A DNA stretch of 64,000 nucleotides from SIG454 sp045578465 (lineage in GTDB: Bacteria > Bacillota > Clostridia > Monoglobales > Monoglobaceae): NCBI GenBank assembly GCA_045578465.1, contig JAZNKJ010000029.1, positions 1 through 64,000 of the forward strand, read 5' to 3'. The notes under the pieces were generated by a model. It made no database searches and had not been told where the DNA came from. It was given only the letters and a program-made list of their open reading frames with translations. This document shows, piece after piece, positions 8,231-18,077 of the stretch (position 1 is its first letter; each line of letters begins with the position of its first letter). Both the position numbers and the translations under genes were made by a program.

Positions 8231-10831
8231 CTATTTTGTATCGTACCAGCTTTTTCCTGTATTTAGCTCAACCTGGAGAGGAACGGCAAGTTTTGCAGCC
8301 TCCTCCATTTTTGTTTTAACAATTTTCTTTACCTCGACGAGTTCGTCAGGATAGCTTTCAACTATAAGTTCGTCATGGATTTGAAGAATAAGCTTTGATT
8401 TAAGATTATTCTCCTTTAACGCCTTATAAACTTCAACCATGGCAATTTTTATGATATCTGCCGCAGTTCCTTGGATTGGAGCATTCATAGCAACTCTTTC
8501 TCCGAAAGACTGGGTAATTTTATTACTTGCACGAAGCTCAGGCATATATCTGCGTCTGCCGAATATTGTTGAAACATAGCCCTTTTCTCTACCCTCTTTA
8601 ATAACATTATCAAGGTATCGCTTTATGTTCGGATAGTTCTCAAAATAGCCGTCAATATACTGCTTTGCCTCTTTAAAAGAAATGTTAAGGTCCTGAGATA
8701 ATGAGTAATCGCTTATGCCGTAAACAATGCCGAAATTAACAGCTTTTGCGCTTGTTCTCATTTCAGAGGTAACACTATCAAGAGGAACTTTAAACACCTG
8801 AGACGCAGTCTGGGTATGAACATCGATATTATTAAGGAATGCGCTCTGCATATTCTCATCCCCGGCAATATGGGATAAAACTCGAAGCTCAATCTGTGAA
8901 TAGTCCGCATCAGCAAAAATTCTGCCCTCGGGGGCAACAAACATCTTTCTCATTTCTCGTCCGAGAGGGGTTCTTACAGGAATATTCTGTAAGTTAGGCT
9001 CAGTGCTGCTGAGTCTGCCAGTTGCAGTAACCGTCTGCTTAAAATTAGAATGAATTCGGCCTGTTTTCGGGTTTATAACCGCAATAAGACCATCAACATA
9101 GGTTGATTTAAGCTTTGCAACCTGACGGTATTCCAAAATATTCGCAACAATTGGATGAACATTTTTGAGCTTTTCCAATATATCTGCATTAGTTGAATAA
9201 CCTGTCTTTGTCTTTTTACCGTGAGGAAGCCCTAATTCTGCAAATAAAACCTCGCCAAGCTGTTTTGGAGAGTTTATGTTAAACTCCCTTCCTGCATAAT
9301 TATATATTTCCTGAGTGTAAAAGTCAATTTTATCAGAAAGCTCAGCTCCAAAACTTTCAAGAGCCTCTTTATTAATTAAAACGCCCTCCGTCTGCATACT
9401 TGCAAGAACCTCAATAAGAGGCATTTCAATTTTATAGCATAATTCTTCCTGATTGTTTTCTTTAATCTTTTTATCTATTATTTCGTATAGCTCTTTTATT
9501 GCAAAAAGCTCTTTTGCGGACTTTTCTAAGATATTATCAGCTTTTTCATCGCCAAAATCCATCATAATCTGACCGTCTTGCGTCTCTTCGTCGGCAGAAA
9601 TATCCACTCCAGCCAATTCAAGAGCTATTTCGTCAAGATTATAGCCGTTTCTGACAGGGTTTAAGATGTAGGCACCAATCATAACATCAAATTCAAGGTT
9701 GTTGAATTGGATGCCTTTTTCACTGAGATAAACCATATCCTCTTTTACGCTGTAACCGACTTTAAAGGAATCCCCTTCAAAGAAACTTCTGAGAGTTTCG
9801 TCGGAGATATTCTCGATATAGAAATAATTTTCTCCGCTACATACGGCAAGGGATTGGTTTTCGGGGTAAAGCTTGTATATAGCTTTGCCGTTAAGATTTA
9901 AAATAACACTTTCGTCGCATTTTTCGCAAGATTTATCAAAACTCTTTTCACTTGGTTTAGCAACAGAAAGCTTTAATTTTGACATAAGCTGTTTAAAATT
10001 AAGTCTTGCAAAGATTTCGCCAAGCTCTTCTTTATATTCTTTTAAAGCGTAGTCGCCAAGATTATAATCTCCCGGAACTTCTCTGTTGATTGTGGCCAGA
10101 GTTTTGCTTAAAAAAGCATCCTCTTTTCCGTTTCTGAGTTTTTCCCTGACGGAATTGGTTACCTCAATAGCATCAATGTTTTCATAAATATCCTCTATGC
10201 TTTTATAATTCGCAATAAGTGAAAAGGCGGTCTTTTCGCCTATTCCGGCAACACCGGGGATATTGTCAGATGTATCTCCCATAAGGCCTTTAACATCTAT
10301 AAATTCTGTTGGAGTAACCCCATATTTTTCAAAAACGCCTTTATCATCATAAATTGTTGTGGTGGTTGACCCCATTTTTGTTATAACAAGGCTTATTTTA
10401 ACAGTTTCAGAGGCAAGCTGGAGATCATCCTTATCCCCTGTTAAAATGTAACACTCAACCCCTTGCTCATCGCAAAGTTTTGACACTGTTCCAATTATAT
10501 CATCTGCCTCATATCCGGGATTTTCAAGACATGTAATATTCATTGCCGAAAGAACTTCTTTAATCAAGGGAAGCTGAACCAAAAAATCCTCAGGAGCAGG
10601 TTTTCTCTGTGCCTTATACAAATCATACATTTTATGTCTGAATGTCTTTTCTTTAACATCAAAAGCAACACAAACCCCGTCAGGAGCCAGTTCTTCCAGT
10701 TGCTTAAATAAAATATTTAAAAATCCGTAAACAGCATTGGTTGGTGTTCCATCAGGAGCATTAAGCATTCTTATTCCGTAATATGCCCTGTTTAAAATGC
10801 TGTTACCGTCAATTATGAGAAGCTTTTCCAA
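8231..10831 (-). CDS. polA: DNA polymerase I
   Basis: Family A DNA polymerase used in Okazaki fragment maturation and repair; 866 aa. The N-terminal 5'-3' exonuclease is intact (LIIDGNSILNRAYYG, GYEADDIIG, GDKDDLQL, DVKGLMGDTSDNIPG). The central 3'-5' exonuclease domain lacks a recognisable DxE metal motif, so proofreading is probably inactive, as in other Firmicutes Pol I. The C-terminal polymerase has motif A (DYSQIELRVLSHIAGD), motif B (RTSAKAVNFGIVYG) and motif C (QIHDELIVE). The start is TTG at 10831 behind GAGGGA. It heads the polA-coaE-slt-apeB operon. Confidence 0.96.
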   Translation of the reverse strand: MEKLLIIDGNSILNRAYYGIRMLNAPDGTPTNAVYGFLNILFKQLEELAPDGVCVAFDVKEKTFRHKMYDLYKAQRKPAPEDFLVQLPLIKEVLSAMNITCLENPGYEADDIIGTVSKLCDEQGVECYILTGDKDDLQLASETVKISLVITKMGSTTTTIYDDKGVFEKYGVTPTEFIDVKGLMGDTSDNIPGVAGIGEKTAFSLIANYKSIEDIYENIDAIEVTNSVREKLRNGKEDAFLSKTLATINREVPGDYNLGDYALKEYKEELGEIFARLNFKQLMSKLKLSVAKPSEKSFDKSCEKCDESVILNLNGKAIYKLYPENQSLAVCSGENYFYIENISDETLRSFFEGDSFKVGYSVKEDMVYLSEKGIQFNNLEFDVMIGAYILNPVRNGYNLDEIALELAGVDISADEETQDGQIMMDFGDEKADNILEKSAKELFAIKELYEIIDKKIKENNQEELCYKIEMPLIEVLASMQTEGVLINKEALESFGAELSDKIDFYTQEIYNYAGREFNINSPKQLGEVLFAELGLPHGKKTKTGYSTNADILEKLKNVHPIVANILEYRQVAKLKSTYVDGLIAVINPKTGRIHSNFKQTVTATGRLSSTEPNLQNIPVRTPLGREMRKMFVAPEGRIFADADYSQIELRVLSHIAGDENMQSAFLNNIDVHTQTASQVFKVPLDSVTSEMRTSAKAVNFGIVYGISDYSLSQDLNISFKEAKQYIDGYFENYPNIKRYLDNVIKEGREKGYVSTIFGRRRYMPELRASNKITQSFGERVAMNAPIQGTAADIIKIAMVEVYKALKENNLKSKLILQIHDELIVESYPDELVEVKKIVKTKMEEAAKLAVPLQVELNTGKSWYDTK

Positions 10832-10965
10832 TTCTTTCCCTCTTTTCCAAATGTATTTTGGGATAATATTATATTCTGCAAAAACTTTCCTTTTCCTTTA
10901 TTATATCATAATTAACTTTCAAAATCCATATATATTTTATAAGATTTTATTAGGACTGAGAAATT

Positions 10966-12054
10966 ATGTTTTTAACCGTTAAAGTTAAAAGATTTATAGC
11001 CATTTTGCTCTCTGTTTTTGCTATCGCAGGGCTTTTTATGTATTTTACCGAAAATCCCGTTAAAAAGCTTTCTTCTGAATCATTCAAATCCTTTGAAAAA
11101 ATGCAAAAAACAGGCAATATTATCCTAACGCCTGTTTCTCCCGAGGAAATTATCGAAAAAGATAAAGACATTATTAAATGGGTTGATTTTTCTATTACAA
11201 GCACAGCTTTAAAAGACGCAATGAAGGCTGACATCTCTTCGTATAATGATAAAACCAGAATAAACTGGATAAAGCTTCTTGCTTGTCTTGGGGTAAAATA
11301 CGGCGGAGATTTTAAGCGCTATAAAAAATCAGATTTAGAAAAACTTGTAACTCAATTAAAAAACAGGGAACAGCCAAGCGAAATCTCCTCGAAATATTAT
11401 GATTATTATCACGATGCCTACTCTGCGGTTTTAAGCGGATATATAGGAGAATATACTCTGGTTGAGGATGGCAAAAACGAGACGAAATACGGGCTCAAAG
11501 CCTTTTCGCCCATAGCGAATGGCTACTATTTCTCCCATTTTGACGATTTTGGTTCAAGCCGTTCTTATGGGTATAAAAGAAAACATCTGGGGCACGATCT
11601 TATGGCAAGCGTCGGGACCCCTGTTATTGCTGTTGAAAGCGGAATTGTTGAGGCTCTTGGTTGGAATCAATATGGTGGATGGCGGATTGGCATAAGAAGC
11701 TTTGACAAAAAGAGATATTATTATTACGCTCATCTTCGGAAAGACCACCCCTATGCATATATGCTAACCGAAGGCAGTGTTGTCAAAGCCGGGGATGTCA
11801 TAGGCTATGTAGGCATGACCGGTTACAGCGCCAAGGAAAATGTAAACAATATTGACACTCCTCACCTCCACTTTGGAATTCAGCTTATCTTTGATGAATC
11901 TCAAAAAGACGGCAACGGCGAAATTTGGATTGATTGTTATGAAATAACAAAATTTCTGCTGCAAAACAAATCTTCGGTTTATAAAGATGCAGAGAAAAAC
12001 GACTATTTCCGAAAGACAGAATTTTTTGAAAAATCTTTTGATAACCTTGAATAG
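10966..12054 (+). CDS. Membrane-anchored M23 family metallopeptidase
   Basis: Predicted cell-surface peptidoglycan endopeptidase of the LytM/M23 type, 362 aa. One N-terminal membrane segment at about residues 8-26 is followed by a region of unknown fold (about 30-195) and an M23 domain with HLGHDLMA near residue 207 (first zinc ligands), GWRIGIRS, YYYYAHL and the HLHFGIQL signature near residue 306. All zinc ligands appear present, so it should be active. The ATG at 10966 has only a modest AGGA site. A deacetylase gene follows 13 nt downstream, suggesting a two-gene cell-wall remodelling operon. Confidence 0.88.
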   Translation: MFLTVKVKRFIAILLSVFAIAGLFMYFTENPVKKLSSESFKSFEKMQKTGNIILTPVSPEEIIEKDKDIIKWVDFSITSTALKDAMKADISSYNDKTRINWIKLLACLGVKYGGDFKRYKKSDLEKLVTQLKNREQPSEISSKYYDYYHDAYSAVLSGYIGEYTLVEDGKNETKYGLKAFSPIANGYYFSHFDDFGSSRSYGYKRKHLGHDLMASVGTPVIAVESGIVEALGWNQYGGWRIGIRSFDKKRYYYYAHLRKDHPYAYMLTEGSVVKAGDVIGYVGMTGYSAKENVNNIDTPHLHFGIQLIFDESQKDGNGEIWIDCYEITKFLLQNKSSVYKDAEKNDYFRKTEFFEKSFDNLE

Positions 12055-12067
12055 AAAGGATAAAAAT

Positions 12068-12925
12068 ATGTTTGTTATAAAAATGAGAACAATCATAATT
12101 TATATAGCTCTTTTTGCGCTTTTAATAACTGTTTTAGGGGGATATTTTTTCACTCATAACACCGAAACCGTTTCGGCTGAAGATTCTTTAAATGTCCCGA
12201 TAATAATGTACCATAGTATTCTTACTGATACAAATAAATCAGGAAAATTTGTTATAACACCAAAGCAATTCGAGGAAGACTTGCTTTTTATAAAAGAAAA
12301 TGGATACGAGCCGATTTTTATGCAGGATTTAATTAATTATGTTTATAAAGGCACTCCACTTCCCGAAAAGCCAATTATTTTAACCTTTGACGACGGATAC
12401 TATAATAATTATCTGTATATTCTTCCTCTTCTTAAAAAATATGAAATGAAGGCGGTTATTTCCATTGTGGGAATTTACACGGATTTATACACCCAAAACG
12501 AAGATGTATCTCCTGAATATTCCCATCTTTCGTGGGATAATGTCAGCGAGATGATGGATAGCGGTCTTGTTGAGTTCCAAAATCATTCTTATAACTTCCA
12601 TTCCACCGATAAAGGCAGAAACGGTTCTAAGAAAAAGCTTACAGAAAGCCTTGAAGATTATAAGCGGATTTTATCCGATGACCTTAAAATACTGCAAAAT
12701 GAGTTTATAGAGCATACAGGATATTGCCCGACAACTTATACATATCCCTTTGGTGCAATAAGCCTTGCTTCAACCGAGATAATAAAAGATTTAGGCTTTT
12801 TAGCATCCCTTTCTTGCGAGAATAAAACCAACTATATAAAAGCAGGCGACAAAGACGGCTTATATCTCTTGAACAGATTTATAAGACCCTCAAACAAATC
12901 ATTAAAGCAAATACTAAAAAAGTGA
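12068..12925 (+). CDS. Polysaccharide deacetylase family protein
   Basis: NodB-fold carbohydrate esterase 4 domain protein, probably deacetylating peptidoglycan or another wall polysaccharide outside the membrane; 285 aa. I chose the ATG at 12068 because GAAAGGA lies 7 nt upstream; the open frame extends further back, but into the preceding gene. A membrane anchor at about residues 10-28 precedes PIIMYHS (metal His region), the LTFDDGYYNNY motif (catalytic Asp and metal Asp), FQNHSYNFHS (metal His) and TYPFG. It lies 13 nt after the M23 peptidase gene and is followed by a terminator. Confidence 0.9.
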   Translation: MFVIKMRTIIIYIALFALLITVLGGYFFTHNTETVSAEDSLNVPIIMYHSILTDTNKSGKFVITPKQFEEDLLFIKENGYEPIFMQDLINYVYKGTPLPEKPIILTFDDGYYNNYLYILPLLKKYEMKAVISIVGIYTDLYTQNEDVSPEYSHLSWDNVSEMMDSGLVEFQNHSYNFHSTDKGRNGSKKKLTESLEDYKRILSDDLKILQNEFIEHTGYCPTTYTYPFGAISLASTEIIKDLGFLASLSCENKTNYIKAGDKDGLYLLNRFIRPSNKSLKQILKK

Positions 12926-12947
12926 CCCCGAAGGGTCACTTTTTTTG
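12915..12947 (+). terminator. Bidirectional terminator
   Basis: Stem AGTGACCC / GGGTCACT with a CGAA loop, A-run on the left and T-run on the right. It can end the deacetylase mRNA and the convergent ABC permease mRNA. The deacetylase stop codon lies inside the stem. Confidence 0.85.
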
Positions 12948-12949
12948 CG

Positions 12950-13936
12950 CTATCTTTCCTCTCGGAAATAAGGGAGTCCAAGACTTCCCGGAGGTTGATT
13001 TTCTTTTTTGTTTCTTACACTTGTTATAATAAGAACAACAATTGTAACAAGATATGGAAGCATATTAAATATTGCCGCAGAAGCACGGCTTAACCCCGGT
13101 GTATAAGCATATGCGATATAGAGGCCACCAAAAATAAGTGAGCCGATTATGCCAACGCTTGGCTTCCAAAGGGCAAAGATTACAAGGGCGATAGCAAGCC
13201 AACCTCTGTCGCCAAAACCGCCATTTGTCCAGGAACCGCCTGTGTAGTCCATGATAAAGTATAATCCGCCAAGTCCTGCGATTGCTCCGCCTATAACTGT
13301 TGCCAGATACTTATACTTAGTAACATTTATTCCGGCCGCATCCGCTGTTGCAGGATTTTCTCCCACAGCACGAAGATGAAGACCTACTCTTGTCTTTTTA
13401 AGGATAAAGGATGCAACAAAAGCGACGATAATTGCTGCATAAACCAAAAATCCATAAGAGAAGAAAATTGTTCCAATAGCACCCAAATCATCCGCAAAAG
13501 GAAGGGTTGTCTTGAAAAAGTCAGCGGTTGTTTTAACATTTAAGTTACCGCCGTTACCGAAAATTGTTGTCATTGAGCCACCGAAAAAGTCGCCAAATCC
13601 AACACCAAAAGTCGTAAGGGCAAGACCTGTAACATTCTGATTAGCTCTTAATGTAATGGTTAAAAAACTATAAATTAAAGCAAGGAGAGCCGAGCCTAAA
13701 AGAGACGCCAAAAGCGGAATTAAAATTCCCCAGAACGCGTTAGGCATAATACCTGCGCCTTTGCAATAGCTTTCATAGAGATAAGCTCCAATTACCCCTG
13801 CGCTTCCGCCCATATACATAATACCCGGAATACCAAGGTTAAGGTTGCCTGATTTTTCAGTTATAATTTCCCCTGTTGAACCAAAGAGAAGCGGAATGCC
13901 CTGCACAACAGCGCTGTTAATAATTTTTGCAAACAT
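12950..13936 (-). CDS. ABC transporter permease, BMP/nucleoside type (second permease)
   Basis: Inner-membrane permease of a BMP-dependent ABC importer (NupQ/YufQ-like), 328 aa with about eight to nine hydrophobic segments. The N-terminal GEIITEKSGNLNLGIPGIMYMG and the central VGENPATADAAGINV are family signatures. It begins exactly where the preceding permease ends (1-nt overlap), behind GGAGGT. With the ATPase, the other permease and the lipoprotein it forms a complete importer, probably for purine or pyrimidine nucleosides. The substrate is inferred from the family. Confidence 0.9.
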   Translation of the reverse strand: MFAKIINSAVVQGIPLLFGSTGEIITEKSGNLNLGIPGIMYMGGSAGVIGAYLYESYCKGAGIMPNAFWGILIPLLASLLGSALLALIYSFLTITLRANQNVTGLALTTFGVGFGDFFGGSMTTIFGNGGNLNVKTTADFFKTTLPFADDLGAIGTIFFSYGFLVYAAIIVAFVASFILKKTRVGLHLRAVGENPATADAAGINVTKYKYLATVIGGAIAGLGGLYFIMDYTGGSWTNGGFGDRGWLAIALVIFALWKPSVGIIGSLIFGGLYIAYAYTPGLSRASAAIFNMLPYLVTIVVLIITSVRNKKENQPPGSLGLPYFREER

Positions 13937-15042
13937 TACGCCACCTCCTTATGCTTCTTACGGAAATTAACTTTATATTGAACAAAGAATTCACTACCGA
14001 TAATAAAGAAAATAATTATACCAGTTAATATTTCTGCAATACTCTGATTTAAACCACAAGCTGTTGCAATTTCTCCTGCTCCTCTTTCTAAGAAAGCAAT
14101 CAGGAAAGAAACTAAAATCATAACAATCGGGTTAAATTTTGCAAGCCAGGAAACCATTATTGCTGTAAAACCAAGACCGCCTGCTGTGTTTGTGTCAACA
14201 GTATGATGTGTTCCTGCAACAAGCAAGAAACCTGCAACACCGCAAAGGGCACCTGAGAGTGCCATTGTTCTGAGAATTACCTTCTTAACATTGATTCCGA
14301 TATATCGTGCGGTGTTTTCACTCTCGCCCACAACGGAAATTTCGTAGCCATGTTTACTGTATTTAAGATAGATATACATTCCAATCGTGATAACAGCAAC
14401 GATTATGATATTAAGCAAATATTTCTGTCCGAATAAAGACGGAAGCCATCCGCCCATTGAATTACTGTTTATAATCCCTATATGGTTTGAATCCTTTGGA
14501 TTCTCCCAAAATACTATGAAGAACGAAATGAGCTGCATAGCAACATAGTTCATCATAAGTGTAAAAAGTGTTTCGTTTGTATTGAATTTCGCCTTAAAGT
14601 AAGCCGGAATAATACCCCATATCATACCTGCAATCATACATACGATAATCATAAGCGGGATTAAAACAAACCCAGGGAGAATGTTTCCGAAATATATCAT
14701 CATTGCAGCTGCTGCCAAACCACCAACAAGTGTCTGTCCTTCTGCCCCGATGTTCCAGAATTTCATTTTAAATGCCGGGGTAACCGCGAGAGAAATAGCA
14801 AGAAGCATAGAAAGATTATGCAATAAATACCATACTTTTCTCGGCGAGCCAAAGGAACCGACAAACATCGCTTTATAGACCTGTAAAGGATTGTATCCAG
14901 TTAAAAGAAGGATAACAACGGAACATACAACAAGAGCAAGAACAATGCCGATAGCTCTTACACCCCAGGATTTGAGCATAGGCATATCGTCGCGTTTTGC
15001 AATCTGAATAGGCTTTTCATGATGTTTTATCTCATTACTCAT
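13936..15042 (-). CDS. ABC transporter permease, BMP/nucleoside type (first permease)
   Basis: Partner permease (NupP/YufP-like), 368 aa, with an N-terminal cytoplasmic stretch of about 25 residues and about eight to ten membrane segments. The loop motif VGESENTARYIGINV parallels the equivalent loop in the second permease and contacts the ATPase. The ATG at 15042 lies behind GGAGG and overlaps the end of the ATPase gene by 8 nt. It forms a heterodimeric channel with the downstream permease. Confidence 0.9.
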   Translation of the reverse strand: MSNEIKHHEKPIQIAKRDDMPMLKSWGVRAIGIVLALVVCSVVILLLTGYNPLQVYKAMFVGSFGSPRKVWYLLHNLSMLLAISLAVTPAFKMKFWNIGAEGQTLVGGLAAAAMMIYFGNILPGFVLIPLMIIVCMIAGMIWGIIPAYFKAKFNTNETLFTLMMNYVAMQLISFFIVFWENPKDSNHIGIINSNSMGGWLPSLFGQKYLLNIIIVAVITIGMYIYLKYSKHGYEISVVGESENTARYIGINVKKVILRTMALSGALCGVAGFLLVAGTHHTVDTNTAGGLGFTAIMVSWLAKFNPIVMILVSFLIAFLERGAGEIATACGLNQSIAEILTGIIIFFIIGSEFFVQYKVNFRKKHKEVA

Positions 15043-16570
15043 TTACCTGTTCCTCCTTTAACTTTGTCATTAAGAGGCCAACCTCTTCTTTCGTTGTAGA
15101 CCTTGCATCAACTATGCCACTTATCTGCCCTGCGCAAAGAACCAAGATTCTGTCGCATAATTCCAAAAGAACATCAAGATCTTCCCCGACATAAATAACC
15201 GCAACACCTTTTTCTTTTTGCTCATTTAAAAGGTTATATATGGTGTATGATGAGTTAATATCAAGTCCTCTTACAGGATAAGCAACCATTAAAACAGTTG
15301 GAGCAGAAGAAATTTCTCTTCCTACCAAAACTTTTTGAACGTTACCGCCTGAGAGTTTTCTTACAGGAGTGTTTGCATCCGGAGTAACAACTTCAAGCTG
15401 GTCGATAATTCTTTCAGCTAAATCCTTAGGAGCTTTTCTTTCAAGGAACATACTTTTTCCTTTTTTATAGCTTCTGAGCATCATATTGTCAACTATATCC
15501 ATGTTTCCAACAAGGCCCATACCAAGTCTGTCCTCAGGAACAAAGGACAATCTTACTCCCATCTGACGAATCTCAACAGGAGTTTTATCCCGAAGATTTT
15601 CAGTTTCTCCTGTCTTTGGGTTGTGGTATAAAATCTCTCCGCCCTCAGTATGTTGAAGTCCGGCGATTGCTTCAAGAAGCTCTCTCTGACCGCTTCCTGC
15701 AATACCTGCAATACCTAAAATTTCGCCTGCCTTTGCAGTAAATGAAACATTTTCCAAAAGTTTGACACCTTCACGGCTAAGACATTCAATATCTTTAACA
15801 ACAAGTCGATCCTGTGTTTCTTTTACTTCTTTTCTTTCTATATTAAGACTTACTTTCTTACCTACCATCATTTCGGTAAGCTCGGTTTCAGTCGTCTTTT
15901 TCGTTTCAATTGTTCCTATATATTCGCCTTTTCTGAGCACTGCAACTCGGTCAGAAAGAGCCATAACCTCATTTAATTTATGAGTTATGATAATTATAGC
16001 TTTTCCTGCATCTCTCATTTTTCTCAAAACTGCGAAAAGCTTTTCTGTTTCTTGAGGAGTTAAAACCGCAGTTGGTTCATCAAGAATAAGAATATCTGCG
16101 CCACGGAACAAAACTTTTATAATTTCAACCGTCTGCTTTTCTGAAACAGACATTTCGTAAATTTTCTTAAGGGGATCAAGCTCAAAGCCATATTGCTCGC
16201 TTATCTCTTTAACTTTCTTAGCGTAGTGCTTTAAATCAAACTTTTCTTCGTCATCAAGACCAAGAATAATATTTTCTACGGCGGAAAAAACATCAACAAG
16301 TTTAAAATGCTGATGAATCATTCCTATTTTATAATCAAAGGCATCTTTTGGCGAAGCGATAACAGCTTCCTTTCCATCAATATAAACCTCACCTTCATCA
16401 GGTGTATAGATCCCGGAAATCATATTCATAAGAGTTGTCTTTCCGCTTCCGTTTTCGCCGAGAATAGAAAGAATTTCGCCCTTATTAACAGTAAGGTTTA
16501 CGCCTTTGTTTGCAACAACGCTTCCAAAGCTTTTTGTGATATTTTTAAGCTCAATTGCAACAGCTCCCAC
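15035..16570 (-). CDS. ABC transporter ATP-binding protein, two NBDs, BMP/nucleoside type
   Basis: Double-domain ATPase (NupO/YufO-like), 511 aa. The first half has Walker A GENGSGKTT at about residues 38-46, a signature region and Walker B ILILDEPTAVLT. The second half has a degenerate P-loop GIAGSGQRE, the LSGGNVQK signature and VLMVAYPVRGLD in place of a canonical Walker B. That asymmetry is usual for carbohydrate/nucleoside ATPases of this type. The start is GTG (16570) with GGAG seven bases upstream. It powers import through the two downstream permeases. Confidence 0.92.
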   Translation of the reverse strand: MGAVAIELKNITKSFGSVVANKGVNLTVNKGEILSILGENGSGKTTLMNMISGIYTPDEGEVYIDGKEAVIASPKDAFDYKIGMIHQHFKLVDVFSAVENIILGLDDEEKFDLKHYAKKVKEISEQYGFELDPLKKIYEMSVSEKQTVEIIKVLFRGADILILDEPTAVLTPQETEKLFAVLRKMRDAGKAIIIITHKLNEVMALSDRVAVLRKGEYIGTIETKKTTETELTEMMVGKKVSLNIERKEVKETQDRLVVKDIECLSREGVKLLENVSFTAKAGEILGIAGIAGSGQRELLEAIAGLQHTEGGEILYHNPKTGETENLRDKTPVEIRQMGVRLSFVPEDRLGMGLVGNMDIVDNMMLRSYKKGKSMFLERKAPKDLAERIIDQLEVVTPDANTPVRKLSGGNVQKVLVGREISSAPTVLMVAYPVRGLDINSSYTIYNLLNEQKEKGVAVIYVGEDLDVLLELCDRILVLCAGQISGIVDARSTTKEEVGLLMTKLKEEQVNE

Positions 16571-16656
16571 ACTATCACTCCTTTAACAGATGTAAAATTC
16601 ATTTAACTATATAATTATACCAAATCAGATTTTTTTCGTCAACATTTTTTTACAAT

Positions 16657-16690
16657 AAAAAAATGAAGCGGAGAAAACTCCGCTTCACTA
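16657..16690 (-). terminator. Terminator between BMP lipoprotein and ABC genes
   Basis: Perfect 10-bp stem TGAAGCGGAG / CTCCGCTTCA with an A4 loop and a U-run on the minus strand. It probably lets the lipoprotein be made in excess over the membrane components. Confidence 0.85.
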
Positions 16691-16703
16691 TTTTGTCACA
16701 ATA

Positions 16704-17897
16704 TTATTTAATTGTGATACCATCGATATCGATATCAAAGTAAGGTGCGCTACGGAACTTAGATTCCATAAATACGCCATCTTCGATAACTTCTGTGTCA
16801 GGTGTGAAAGCTGCATCAGAATCAACATCTGCTAAGTAAGATGTAAGCTTTTCGCCCTTAACTGTGAAGTTAGCAGTATCAAATACCTTGATTTTGCCGT
16901 CGATAAGGTCCTGCTTAACTTCTTCAAGCTTAGCTTCTGTGCCCTTTGCAGCAACCTTGTCGTTAAGACCCATGATCTGAACAACATCATCAGCTAAGCC
17001 ACCGCAGAAATCCTGTGTGATAGCTTCGCCATCAAGTGTAGCTGTGATAATGTGCTTGAAGTATGGTGCCCAGTTAATCTTAGAAGAAATAAGAGCTGTA
17101 TTTGGACCCCATTCTCTTGTATCTAAGTTGTAAGCAACATTAGGAACGCCTGCTTCTTCACAAGCCTTTGGAGCACCCTCAGAGTCAGCATGCTGGCTGA
17201 TGAGAACGCAGTTATCAGCGATTAAAGCGTTAGCAGCTTCTTTTTCAAGAGCTATATCAAACCAAGAGTTTGTAAATTTAACACTCATTGTAGCTGTTGG
17301 GCAAACACTTCTTGCGCCGAGGAAGAAAGATGTATAACCGGACTTTACTTCGGCATATGGGTAAGCACCAACATAACCGATTTTAGCCTGGTCAGGAGTA
17401 ATCTTTCCGCTTTCGATCATTTCGTTAAGCTTTAAACCAGCAGCAACACCTACAAGATATCTGCCTTCGTAGATAGAAGCAAATGCGTTGTAGAAGTTAG
17501 GAAGGTTTTCTGTGTGAGCTGTTGTACCTGTAGCCTTGCAGAACATTACTTCAGGGAACTCCTTAGCAGCCTGAACCATAAAGCTTTCATGACCAAAGCT
17601 GTCAGCGAATACGATATCGCAACCAGCTTCTGCAAGTTCAGCAGCCGCTTCGTAACATTCGTTACCTTCAGGAATGTTAACCTTAATCATAACCTGATCA
17701 TCAGAAAGGCCTAATTCCTTTGTAGCAGCCTTGGCAGCGTCTAAGAAATTCTTATCGTAAGTTGAGTTTTCATCGTGTAAGAAAATAAAACCAACTTTGA
17801 AGTCTTCATCAGCCGCTTTGTCACCGCAAGCTGTGAATAAACACATAGAAGCTGCAAGTGCAATAACTAAAATAAGTGATGCAATTTTCTTGAACAT
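16704..17897 (-). CDS. BMP family ABC transporter substrate-binding lipoprotein
   Basis: Basic-membrane-protein (BMP/PnrA-like) periplasmic-binding-protein homologue that captures nucleosides at the cell surface for the adjacent importer; 397 aa. I place the start at 17897 (MFKKIASL...), behind GGAGGAAC, rather than at the upstream in-frame ATG. A lipoprotein signal peptide ends at the lipobox FTAC, with the modified cysteine at residue 24. The mature domain shows BMP features such as GFIFLHDENSTYDKNF and GVAAGLKLNEM. It is separated from the ABC genes by an internal terminator. Confidence 0.92.
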   Translation of the reverse strand: MFKKIASLILVIALAASMCLFTACGDKAADEDFKVGFIFLHDENSTYDKNFLDAAKAATKELGLSDDQVMIKVNIPEGNECYEAAAELAEAGCDIVFADSFGHESFMVQAAKEFPEVMFCKATGTTAHTENLPNFYNAFASIYEGRYLVGVAAGLKLNEMIESGKITPDQAKIGYVGAYPYAEVKSGYTSFFLGARSVCPTATMSVKFTNSWFDIALEKEAANALIADNCVLISQHADSEGAPKACEEAGVPNVAYNLDTREWGPNTALISSKINWAPYFKHIITATLDGEAITQDFCGGLADDVVQIMGLNDKVAAKGTEAKLEEVKQDLIDGKIKVFDTANFTVKGEKLTSYLADVDSDAAFTPDTEVIEDGVFMESKFRSAPYFDIDIDGITIK

Positions 17898-17955
17898 TTC
17901 AAGTTCCTCCATTAAATATTTAATATTTTTCGCATTCAAAAAAGAATACACCACC

Positions 17956-17984
17956 ATTATATAATATTTGTTTCCATTTTTCAA
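17956..17984 (-). promoter_or_regulatory. Sigma-A promoter of the BMP lipoprotein operon
   Basis: TTGAAA (17979-17984) and TATAAT (17956-17961) on the minus strand with a 17-bp spacer, about 60 nt ahead of the lipoprotein start. I found no purine riboswitch core in the leader. Confidence 0.75.
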
Positions 17985-18045
17985 TAAATTTCATAAACTT
18001 ATTTTGACAAATTTTTCATTTTCTTTTTGTTAAAATTATACAATT

Positions 18046-18076
18046 TAAAAAACGGTTGCCTTTTGGCAACCGTTTT
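18046..18076 (-). terminator. Terminator after proB
   Basis: Stem AAAACGGTTGCC / GGCAACCGTTTT with a TTTT loop directly after the proB stop, followed by a U-run on the minus strand. Confidence 0.85.
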
Positions 18077-18077
18077 A

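Noticed and set aside
17898..18045. Purine riboswitch ahead of the nucleoside-type importer
   Set aside because: No conserved purine-aptamer core was found; the leader after the promoter is short and AT-rich.
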